From the NCBI GenBank assembly GCA_036250195.1, contig JAVHZZ010000074.1:1-64000 (forward strand): 64,000 bases of DNA, written 5' to 3'. Numbering within the stretch: the stretch's first letter is position 1; every line of letters begins with the position of its first letter. The translations under genes and the position numbers were made by a program. Positions 54,776-64,000 of this stretch are shown here, piece by piece. Below the pieces are notes generated by a model. The model was not told the DNA's origin, did not search any database, and worked only from the letters and a program-made list of their open reading frames with translations. The stretch is from Mixophyes australis. Lineage: Eukaryota > Chordata > Amphibia > Anura > Limnodynastidae.

Positions 54776-54948
54776 TTGCCGTCCAAAAACAAGGCTTTTT
54801 TACACTCCTGTCTCCCTTTCTCTTGGAAACAATGACTTACATCAATCCTTTTACATAATTCTTGTTTCTCATGACATTTCTAACATTGCCCACAATTATC
54901 AACTTTCTAAGTCTTTCTGAGCAAGAGAAATCGCAAAAGATTTCTTCA
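54776..54948. repeat. 173-bp monomer with 6-bp internal deletion
   Basis: Only 173 bp long. The bases around p166-171 are missing, leaving AAAAGATTTCTTCATT. The lost segment lies between two AT dinucleotides, compatible with slippage or short-homology repair. The counterpart near 50116 is full length, so the loss postdates the segmental duplication or was restricted to this copy. Confidence 0.93.
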
Positions 54949-55485
54949 TTGCCGTCCAAAAACAACGCTTTTTTACACTCCTGTCTCCCTTTCTCTTGGA
55001 AACAATGACTTACATCAATCCTTTTACATAATTCTTGTTTCTCATGACATTTCTAACATTGCCCACAATTATCAACTTTCTAATTCTTTCTGAGCAAGAG
55101 AAATCGCAAAAGATAGTCATTTCTTCATTGCCCTCCAAAAACAAGGCTTTTTTACACTCCTGTCTCCCTTTCTCTTGGAAACAATGACTTACATCAATCC
55201 TTTTACATAATTCTTGTTTCTCATGACATTTATAACATTGCCCACAATTATCAACTTTCTAAGTCTTTCTGAGCAAGAGAAATCGCAAAAGATAGTCATT
55301 TCTTCATTGCCGTCCAAAAACAACGCTTTTTTACACTCCTGTCTCCCTTTCCCTTGGAAACAATGACTTACATCAATCCTTTTACATAATTCTTGTTTCT
55401 CATGACATTTCTAACATTGCCCACAATTATCAACTTTCTAAGTCTTTCTGATCAAGAAAAATCGCAAAACATAGTCATTTCTTCA

Positions 55486-57991
55486 TTGCCGTCCAAAAAC
55501 AAGGCTTTTTTACACTCCTGTCTCCCTTTCTCTTGGAAACAATGACTAACATTAATCCTTTTACATAATTCTTGTTTCTCATGACATTTCTAACATTGCC
55601 CACAATTATCAACTTTCTAAGTCTTTCTGAGCAAGAGAAATCGCAAAAGATAGTCATTTCTTCATTGCCGTCCAAAAACAAGGCTTTTTTACACTCCTGT
55701 CTCCCTTTCGCTTGGAAACAATGACTTACATCAATCCTTTTACATAATTCTTGTTTCTCATGACATTTCTAACATTGCCCACAATTATCAACTTTCTAAG
55801 TCTTTCTGAGCAAGAGAAATCGCAAAAGATAGTCATTTCTTCATTGCCGTCCAAAAACAAGGCTTTTTTACACTCCTGTCTCCCTTTCTCTTGGAAACAA
55901 TGACTAACATCAATCCTTTTACATAATTATTGTTTCTCATGACATTTCTAACATTGCCCACAATTATCAACTTTCTAAGTCTTTCTGAGCAAGAGAAATC
56001 GCAAAAGACAGTCATTTCTTCATTGCCGTCCAAAAACAACGCTTTTTTACACTCCTGTCTCCCTTTCTCTTGGAAACAATGACTTACATCAATCCTTTTA
56101 CATAATTCTTGTTTCTCATGACATTTCTAACATTGCCCACAATTATCAAATTTCTAAGTCTTTCTGAGCAAGAGAAATCGCAAAAGATAGTCATTTCTTC
56201 ATTGCCGTCCAAAAACAAGGCTTTTTTACACTCCTGTCTCCCTTTCTCTTGGAAACAATGACTTACATTAATCCTTTTACATAATTCTTGTTTCTCATGA
56301 CATTTCTAACATTGCCCACAATTATCAACTTTCTAAGTCTTTCTGATCAAGAAAAATCGCAAAACATAGTCATTTCTTCATTGCCGTCCAAAAACAAGGC
56401 TTTTTTACACTCCTGTCTCCCTTTCTCTTGGAAACAATGACTTACATCAATCCTTTTACATAATTCTTGTTTCTCATGACATTTATAACATTGCCCACAA
56501 TTATCAACTTTCTAAGTCTTTCTGAGCAAGAGAAATCGCAAAAGATAGTCATTTCTTCATTGCCGTCCAAAAACAACGCTTTTTTACACTCCTGTCTCCC
56601 TTTCCCTTGGAAACAATGACTTACATCAATCCTTTTACATAATTCTTGTTTCTCATGACATTTCTAACATTGCCCACAATTATCAACTTTCTAAGTCTTT
56701 CTGATCAAGAAAAATCGCAAAACATAGTCATTTCTTCATTGCCGTCCAAAAACAAGGCTTTTTTACACTCCTGTCTCCCTTTCTCTTGGAAACAATGACT
56801 AACATTAATCCTTTTACATAATTCTTGTTTCTCATGACATTTCTAACATTGCCCACAATTATCAACTTTCTAAGTCTTTCTGAGCAAGAGAAATCGCAAA
56901 AGATAGTCATTTCTTCATTGCCGTCCAAAAACAAGGCTTTTTTACACTCCTGTCTCCCTTTCGCTTGGAAACAATGACTTACATCAATCCTTTTACATAA
57001 TTCTTGTTTCTCATGACATTTCTAACATTGCCCACAATTATCAACTTTCTAAGTCTTTCTGAGCAAGAGAAATCGCAAAAGATAGTCATTTCTTCATTGC
57101 CGTCCAAAAACAAGGCTTTTTTACACTCCTGTCTCCCTTTCTCTTGGAAACAATGACTAACATCAATCCTTTTACATAATTATTGTTTCTCATGACATTT
57201 CTAACATTGCCCACAATTATCAACTTTCTAAGTCTTTCTGAGCAAGAGAAATCGCAAAAGACAGTCATTTCTTCATTGCCGTCCAAAAACAACGCTTTTT
57301 TACACTCCTGTCTCCCTTTCTCTTGGAAACAATGACTTACATCAATCCTTTTACATAATTCTTGTTTCTCATGACATTTCTAACATTGCCCACAATTATC
57401 AAATTTCTAAGTCTTTCTGAGCAAGAGAAATCGCAAAAGATAGTCATTTCTTCATTGCCGTCCAAAAACAAGGCTTTTTTACACTCCTGTCTCCCTTTCT
57501 CTTGGAAACAATGACTTACATCAATCCTTTTACATAATTCTTGTTTCTCATGACATTTCTAACATTGCCCACAATTATCAACTTTCTAAGTCTTTCTGAT
57601 CAAGAAAAATCGCAAAACATAGTCATTTCTTCATTGCCGTCCAAAAACAAGGCTTTTTTACACTCCTGTCTCACTTTCTCTTGGAAACAATGACTAACAT
57701 CAATCCTTTTACATAATTCTTGTTTCTCATGACATTTCTAACATTGCCCACAATTATCAACTTTCTAAGTCTTTCTGAGCAAGAGAAATCGCAAAAGATA
57801 GTCATTTCTTCATTGCCGTCCAAAAACAAGGCTTTTTTACACTCCTGTCTCCCTTTCTCTTGGAAACAATGACTAACATCAATCCTTTTACATAATTCTT
57901 GTTTCTCATGACATTTCTAACATTGCCCACAATTATCAACTTTCTAAGTCTTTCTGAGCAAGAGAAATCGCAAAAGATAGTCATTTCTTCA
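55486..57991. repeat. Third tandem pair of 7-monomer units (2 x 1253 bp)
   Basis: Units 55486-56738 and 56739-57991. The first carries the p68T, p46G, p86A, p128A, p68T+p146T, p105A, p18C+p46C order. The second matches its first four and then continues p146T, p40A+p63A, p63A into the cassette. Identical in marker order to 50660-53165, as expected for part of the 27-monomer duplication. Confidence 0.85.
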
Positions 57992-58527
57992 TTGCCGTCC
58001 AAAAACAAGGCTTTTTTACACTCCTGTCTCCCTTTCTCTTGGAAACAATGACTAACATCAATCCTTTTACATAATTCTTGTTTCTCATGACATTTCTAAC
58101 ATTGCCCACAATTATCAACTTTCTAAGTCTTTCTGAGCAAGAGAAATCGCAAAAGACAGTCATTTCTTCATTGCCGTCCAAAAACAACGCTTTTTTACAC
58201 TCCTGTCTCCCTTTCTCTTGCAAACAATGACTTACATCAATCCTTTTACATAATTCTTGTTTCTCATGACATTTCTAACATTGCCCACAATTATCAACTT
58301 TCTAAGTCTTTCTGAGCAAGAGAAATCGCAAAAGATAGTCATTTCTTCATTGCCGTCCAAAAACAAGCTTTTTTACACTCCTGTCTCCCTTTCTCTTGGA
58401 AACAATGACTAACATCAATCCTTTTACATAATTCTTGTTTCTCATGACATTTCTAACATTGCCCACAATTATCAACTTTCTAAGTCTTTCTGAGCAAGAG
58501 AAATCGCAAAAGATAGTCATTTCTTCA
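56739..58527. repeat. 10-monomer block later re-used, copy 1 (1789 bp)
   Basis: p63A+p68T; p46G; p63A+p86A; p18C+p128A; p146T; p40A+p63A; p63A; p63A+p166C; p18C+p51C; 1-bp deletion monomer. The same ten in the same order and with the same length occupy 61390-63178. Confidence 0.86.
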
Positions 58528-58885
58528 TTGCCGTCCAAAAACAACGCTTTTTTACACTCCTGTCTCCCTTTCCCTTGGAAACAATGACTTACATCAATCC
58601 TTTTACATAATTCTTGTTTCTCATGACATTTCTAACATTGCCCACAATTATCAACTTTCTAAGTCTTTCTGATCAAGAAAAATCGCAAAACATAGTCATT
58701 TCTTCATTGCCGTCCAAAAACAAGGCTTTTTTACACTCCTGTCTCCCTTTCTCTTGGAAACAATGACTAACATTAATCCTTTTACATAATTCTTGTTTCT
58801 CATGACATTTCTAACATTGCCCACAATTATCAACTTTCTAAGTCTTTCTGAGCAAGAGAAATCGCAAAAGATAGTCATTTCTTCA
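58528..58885. repeat. Two linker monomers, p18C+p46C+p146T and p63A+p68T
   Basis: The p68T monomer is followed directly by a p146T copy. The p46G, p86A and p128A monomers that normally come between are missing, indicating a three-monomer loss at this junction. Confidence 0.78.
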
Positions 58886-60853
58886 TTGCCGTCCAAAAAC
58901 AAGGCTTTTTTACACTCCTGTCTCCCTTTCTCTTGGAAACAATGACTTACATCAATCCTTTTACATAATTCTTGTTTCTCATGACATTTCTAACATTGCC
59001 CACAATTATCAACTTTCTAAGTCTTTCTGATCAAGAAAAATCGCAAAACATAGTCATTTCTTCATTGCCGTCCAAAAACAAGGCTTTTTTACACTCCTGT
59101 CTCACTTTCTCTTGGAAACAATGACTAACATCAATCCTTTTACATAATTCTTGTTTCTCATGACATTTCTAACATTGCCCACAATTATCAACTTTCTAAG
59201 TCTTTCTGAGCAAGAGAAATCGCAAAAGATAGTCATTTCTTCATTGCCGTCCAAAAACAAGGCTTTTTTACACTCCTGTCTCCCTTTCTCTTGGAAACAA
59301 TGACTAACATCAATCCTTTTACATAATTCTTGTTTCTCATGACATTTCTAACATTGCCCACAATTATCAACTTTCTAAGTCTTTCTGAGCAAGAGAAATC
59401 GCAAAAGATAGTCATTTCTTCATTGCCGTCCAAAAACAAGGCTTTTTTACACTCCTGTCTCCCTTTCTCTTGGAAACAATGACTAACATCAATCCTTTTA
59501 CATAATTCTTGTTTCTCATGACATTTCTAACATTGCCCACAATTATCAACTTTCTAAGTCTTTCTGAGCAAGAGAAATCGCAAAAGACAGTCATTTCTTC
59601 ATTGCCGTCCAAAAACAACGCTTTTTTACACTTCTGTCTCCCTTTCTCTTGCAAACAATGACTTACATCAATCCTTTTACATAATTCTTGTTTCTCATGA
59701 CATTTCTAACATTGCCCACAATTATCAACTTTCTAAGTCTTTCTGAGCAAGAGAAATCGCAAAAGATAGTCATTTCTTCATTGCCGTCCAAAAACAAGCT
59801 TTTTTACACTCCTGTCTCCCTTTCTCTTGGAAACAATGACTAACATCAATCCTTTTACATAATTCTTGTTTCTCATGACATTTCTAACATTGCCCACAAT
59901 TATCAACTTTCTAAGTCTTTCTGAGCAAGAGAAATCGCAAAAGATAGTCATTTCTTCATTGCCGTCCAAAAACAAGGCTTTTTTACACTCCTGTCTCCCT
60001 TTCTCTTGGAAACAATGACTTACATCAATCCTTTTACATAATTCTTGTTTCTCATGACATTTCTAACATTGCCCACAATTATCAACTTTCTAAGTCTTTC
60101 TGAGCAAGAGAAATCGCAAAAGATAGTCATTTCTTCATTGCCGTCCAAAAACAAGGCTTTTTTACACTCCTGTCTCCCTTTCTCTTGGAAACAATGACTT
60201 ACATCAATCCTTTTACATAATTCTTGTTTCTCATGACATTTCTAACATTGCCCACAATTATCAACTTTCTAAGTCTTTCTGAGCAAGAGAAATCGCAAAA
60301 CATAGTAATTTCTTCATTGCCGTCCAAAAACAACGCTTTTTTACACTCCTGTTTCACTTTCTCTTGGAAACAATGACTAACATCAATCCTTTTACATAAT
60401 TCTTGTTTCTCATGACATTTCTAACATTGCCCACAATTATCAACTTTCTAAGTCTTTCAGAGCAAGAGAAATCGCAAAAGATAGTCATTTCTTCATTGCC
60501 GTCCAAAAACAAGGCTTTTTTACACTCCTGTCTCCCTTTCTCTTGGAAACAATGACTAACATCAATCCTTTTACATAATTCTTGTTTCTCATGACATTTC
60601 TAACATTGCCCACAATTATCAACTTTCTAAGTCTTTCTGAGCAAGAGAAATCGCAAAAGATAGTCATTTCTTCATTGCCGTCCAAAAACAAGGCTTTTTT
60701 ACACTCCTGTCTCCCTTTCTCTTGGAAACAATGACTAACATCAATCCTTTTACATAATTCTTGTTTCTCATGACATTTCTAACATTGCCCACAATTATCA
60801 ACTTTCTAAGTCTTTCTGAGCAAGAGAAATCGCAAAAGACAGTCATTTCTTCA
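58886..60853. repeat. 18-monomer terminal duplication, copy 1 (first 11 monomers)
   Basis: p146T; p40A+p63A; p63A (59244); p63A+p166C (59423); p51C; 1-bp deletion (AAGCTT at 59796); plain; p164C+p170A (TAGTAATTTC near 60306); p18C+p37T+p40A+p63A+p143A (GTTTCAC near 60351); p63A (60496); p63A+p166C (60675). All recur 18 monomers (3220 bp) downstream. p37T and p170A are otherwise not seen in the window, so the pair is strongly diagnostic. Confidence 0.88.
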
Positions 60854-62105
60854 TTGCCGTCCAAAAACAACGCTTTTTTACACTCCTGTCTCCCTTTCTC
60901 TTGCAAACAATGACTTACATCAATCCTTTTACATAATTCTTGTTTCTCATGACATTTCTAACATTGCCCACAATTATCAACTTTCTAAGTCTTTCTGAGC
61001 AAGAGAAATCGCAAAAGATAGTCATTTCTTCATTGCCGTCCAAAAACAAGCTTTTTTACACTCCTGTCTCCCTTTCTCTTGGAAACAATGACTAACATCA
61101 ATCCTTTTACATAATTCTTGTTTCTCATGACATTTCTAACATTGCCCACAATTATCAACTTTCTAAGTCTTTCTGAGCAAGAGAAATCGCAAAAGATAGT
61201 CATTTCTTCATTGCCGTCCAAAAACAACGCTTTTTTACACTCCTGTCTCCCTTTCCCTTGGAAACAATGACTTACATCAATCCTTTTACATAATTCTTGT
61301 TTCTCATGACATTTCTAACATTGCCCACAATTATCAACTTTCTAAGTCTTTCTGATCAAGAAAAATCGCAAAACATAGTCATTTCTTCATTGCCGTCCAA
61401 AAACAAGGCTTTTTTACACTCCTGTCTCCCTTTCTCTTGGAAACAATGACTAACATTAATCCTTTTACATAATTCTTGTTTCTCATGACATTTCTAACAT
61501 TGCCCACAATTATCAACTTTCTAAGTCTTTCTGAGCAAGAGAAATCGCAAAAGATAGTCATTTCTTCATTGCCGTCCAAAAACAAGGCTTTTTTACACTC
61601 CTGTCTCCCTTTCGCTTGGAAACAATGACTTACATCAATCCTTTTACATAATTCTTGTTTCTCATGACATTTCTAACATTGCCCACAATTATCAACTTTC
61701 TAAGTCTTTCTGAGCAAGAGAAATCGCAAAAGATAGTCATTTCTTCATTGCCGTCCAAAAACAAGGCTTTTTTACACTCCTGTCTCCCTTTCTCTTGGAA
61801 ACAATGACTAACATCAATCCTTTTACATAATTATTGTTTCTCATGACATTTCTAACATTGCCCACAATTATCAACTTTCTAAGTCTTTCTGAGCAAGAGA
61901 AATCGCAAAAGACAGTCATTTCTTCATTGCCGTCCAAAAACAACGCTTTTTTACACTCCTGTCTCCCTTTCTCTTGGAAACAATGACTTACATCAATCCT
62001 TTTACATAATTCTTGTTTCTCATGACATTTCTAACATTGCCCACAATTATCAAATTTCTAAGTCTTTCTGAGCAAGAGAAATCGCAAAAGATAGTCATTT
62101 CTTCA
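60854..62105. repeat. Seven-monomer segment completing the 18-mer
   Basis: p18C+p51C; 1-bp deletion monomer (AAGCTT at 61048); p18C+p46C+p146T; p63A+p68T (61390); p46G; p63A+p86A (61748); p18C+p128A. The deletion monomer makes this segment 1252 bp instead of 1253. Confidence 0.84.
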
Positions 62106-63178
62106 TTGCCGTCCAAAAACAAGGCTTTTTTACACTCCTGTCTCCCTTTCTCTTGGAAACAATGACTTACATCAATCCTTTTACATAATTCTTGTTTCTC
62201 ATGACATTTCTAACATTGCCCACAATTATCAACTTTCTAAGTCTTTCTGATCAAGAAAAATCGCAAAACATAGTCATTTCTTCATTGCCGTCCAAAAACA
62301 AGGCTTTTTTACACTCCTGTCTCACTTTCTCTTGGAAACAATGACTAACATCAATCCTTTTACATAATTCTTGTTTCTCATGACATTTCTAACATTGCCC
62401 ACAATTATCAACTTTCTAAGTCTTTCTGAGCAAGAGAAATCGCAAAAGATAGTCATTTCTTCATTGCCGTCCAAAAACAAGGCTTTTTTACACTCCTGTC
62501 TCCCTTTCTCTTGGAAACAATGACTAACATCAATCCTTTTACATAATTCTTGTTTCTCATGACATTTCTAACATTGCCCACAATTATCAACTTTCTAAGT
62601 CTTTCTGAGCAAGAGAAATCGCAAAAGATAGTCATTTCTTCATTGCCGTCCAAAAACAAGGCTTTTTTACACTCCTGTCTCCCTTTCTCTTGGAAACAAT
62701 GACTAACATCAATCCTTTTACATAATTCTTGTTTCTCATGACATTTCTAACATTGCCCACCATTATCAACTTTCTAAGTCTTTCTGAGCAAGAGAAATCG
62801 CAAAAGACAGTCATTTCTTCATTGCCGTCCAAAAACAACGCTTTTTTACACTCCTGTCTCCCTTTCTCTTGCAAACAATGACTTACATCAATCCTTTTAC
62901 ATAATTCTTGTTTCTCATGACATTTCTAACATTGCCCACAATTATCAACTTTCTAAGTCTTTCTGAGCAAGAGAAATCGCAAAAGATAGTCATTTCTTCA
63001 TTGCCGTCCAAAAACAAGCTTTTTTACACTCCTGTCTCCCTTTCTCTTGGAAACAATGACTAACATCAATCCTTTTACATAATTCTTGTTTCTCATGACA
63101 TTTCTAACATTGCCCACAATTATCAACTTTCTAAGTCTTTCTGAGCAAGAGAAATCGCAAAAGATAGTCATTTCTTCA
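61390..63178. repeat. 10-monomer block later re-used, copy 2 (1789 bp)
   Basis: Ten monomers matching 56739-58527 in marker order and in exact length, including the shared 1-bp deletion (AAGCTT at 63016). The only private change noted is CCACCATT near 62761 in the p166C monomer. Confidence 0.85.
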
Positions 63179-64000
63179 TTGCCGTCCAAAAACAAGGCTT
63201 TTTTACACTCCTGTCTCCCTTTCTCTTGGAAACAATGACTTACATCAATCCTTTTACATAATTCTTGTTTCTCATGACATTTCTAACATTGCCCACAATT
63301 ATCAACTTTCTAAGTCTTTCTGAGCAAGAGAAATCGCAAAAGATAGTCATTTCTTCATTGCCGTCCAAAAACAAGACTTTTTTACACTCCTGTCTCCCTT
63401 TCTCTTGGAAACAATGACTTACATCAATCCTTTTACATAATTCTTGTTTCTCATGACATTTCTAACATTGCCCACAATTATCAACTTTCTAAGTCTTTCT
63501 GAGCAAGAGAAATCGCAAAACATAGTAATTTCTTCATTGCCGTCCAAAAACAACGCTTTTTTACACTCCTGTTTCACTTTCTCTTGGAAACAATGACTAA
63601 CATCAATCCTTTTACATAATTCTTGTTTCTCATGACATTTCTAACATTGCCCACAATTATCAACTTTCTAAGTCTTTCAGAGCAAGAGAAATCGCAAAAG
63701 ATAGTCATTTCTTCATTGCCGTCCAAAAACAAGGCTTTTTTACACTCCTGTCTCCCTTTCTCTTGGAAACAATGACTAACATCAATCCTTTTACATAATT
63801 CTTGTTTCTCATGACATTTCTAACATTGCCCACAATTATCAACTTTCTAAGTCTTTCTGAGCAAGAGAAATCGCAAAAGATAGTCATTTCTTCATTGCCG
63901 TCCAAAAACAAGGCTTTTTTACACTCCTGTCTCCCTTTCTCTTGGAAACAATGACTAACATCAATCCTTTTACATAATTCTTGTTTCTCATGACATTTCT
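62106..64000. repeat. 18-monomer terminal duplication, copy 2, cut by window end
   Basis: Repeats 58886-60853: p146T (near 62250), p40A+p63A, p63A (62464), p63A+p166C (62643), p51C, 1-bp deletion, plain, p170A (near 63526; private AAGACTT near 63376), p37T+p40A+p143A (near 63571), p63A (63716), then the partial A-form monomer 63895-64000. Comparison predicts that the array continues past the window with a p51C and then a deletion monomer. Confidence 0.87.
63895..64000. repeat. Partial last monomer (106 bp)
   Basis: The p1-p106 part of an A-form (GACTAAC) monomer, cut by the window edge. The array does not end here. Confidence 0.97.

Larger units (their letters stand above)
54060..58527. repeat. 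Large segmental duplication, copy 2 (25 monomers, 4468 bp)
   Basis: p89T (54060); plain; p18C; p46C+p105A; plain; p18C+p136T; p105A+p6 C (55128); p18C+p46C+p146T; then two 7-mers at 55486 and 56739, and the cassette ending in the 1-bp deletion (58365). Against copy 1 it lacks the p95A and p20T monomers. One monomer later it carries a 6-bp loss at 54942 (GATTTC for GATAGTCATTTC), the largest indel in the window. Confidence 0.85.
1..64000. repeat. Satellite DNA array, 179-bp monomer, about 357.6 head-to-tail copies
   Basis: Every part of the window is the same 179-bp unit in the same orientation. Counting from base 1 there are 357 complete monomers and a final partial of 106 bp; twelve small indels with a net of -9 bp explain the exact length. 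Most copies differ from the consensus at only a few positions. The unit is about 35% G+C, with 44 C against 19 G on the + strand, a T6 run at p21-26, an A5 run at p10-14 and only two CpG in the consensus (p5-6, p157-158). Large nucleosome-length arrays of this kind are known from plant and animal centromeres and heterochromatin. Centromere function here is inference, and the family is not recognised. No gene, RNA gene, mobile element or unique spacer interrupts the array. Confidence 0.99.

Noticed and set aside
1064..63911. About one hundred minus-strand frames of 65-80 codons with nearly identical products.
   Set aside because: They start at TTG, span one monomer and stop in the next because 179 is not a multiple of 3. 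Their presence depends only on p63 being A rather than T. They overlap one another when A-form copies are adjacent, have no conserved signal or domain, and vary as the satellite varies. Not genes.
1..64000. CRISPR array.
   Set aside because: There are no short direct repeats separated by unique spacers; the entire 179-bp unit repeats and nothing unique lies between copies.
1..64000. Alpha satellite or another CENP-B-box satellite.
   Set aside because: Monomer length is 179, not 171, the sequence does not resemble alpha satellite, and no CENP-B-box core is seen on either strand.
1..64000. Arabidopsis-type 178-bp centromere repeat.
   Set aside because: Length is close, but the monomer sequence does not match what I know of that family. 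Similar length alone is not evidence.
1..64000. Repeat domain of a giant repetitive protein.
   Set aside because: The period is not a multiple of three and every frame meets stops within about one monomer.
1..64000. Telomeric repeats, rDNA spacer, tRNA or 5S genes, transposon ends.
   Set aside because: None of their characteristic sequences were found. The window contains only the 179-bp monomer.
1..64000. Prokaryotic or phage origin.
   Set aside because: No coding density, operons or promoters; hundreds of in-register tandem copies are a eukaryotic heterochromatin pattern.

Overview
The whole window is one uninterrupted satellite-DNA array. A 179-bp monomer is repeated head to tail 357 times and followed by a 106-bp partial copy (63895-64000). 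All copies lie in the same orientation, with no unique sequence, transposon, gene, inversion or other repeat between them. The array runs off both ends, so neither flank is visible. 357 x 179 = 63903; twelve small length changes with a net of -9 bp plus the final 106 bp account for exactly 64000. The monomer is about 35% G+C. On the + strand it is strongly C-over-G (about 44 C, 19 G, 53 A, 63 T per copy). Monomer positions (p1-p179) below count from the 'ttgccgtcc' that begins at base 1.

A uniform, nucleosome-length, AT-rich tandem array of this size points to a eukaryotic chromosome, most plausibly centromeric or other constitutive heterochromatin. That is inference from structure. I do not recognise the monomer as a named satellite family and do not assign a species. 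No protein-coding gene is supported. The many 65-104-codon minus-strand frames are by-products of the repeat: they start at TTG, overlap the same repeat unit each time, and shift frame at every copy because 179 is not a multiple of 3.

Layout. 1-4297: nearly uniform monomers. 4298-5549: decayed, indel-bearing monomers. 5550-16289: short multi-monomer duplications (17-mer, 10-mer, 8-mer). 16469-35263: a clear higher-order repeat of 13, 14 and 18 monomers marked by one highly diverged monomer. 34369-47795: mosaic of 15-mer, 7-mer and 5-mer duplications plus a truncated higher-order unit. 47796-64000: a 16-mer unit, tandem 7-mers, a roughly 27-monomer segmental duplication, and an 18-mer duplication that runs out of the window.

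The value of the window lies in this nested duplication history. Linked variants (p63 A/T; p79A group; p89T+p164C+p166C; p146T+p152A+p164C; a 1-bp deletion that creates HindIII sites) let individual copies be traced, and some monomers are visibly chimeric, marking exchange points inside monomers.
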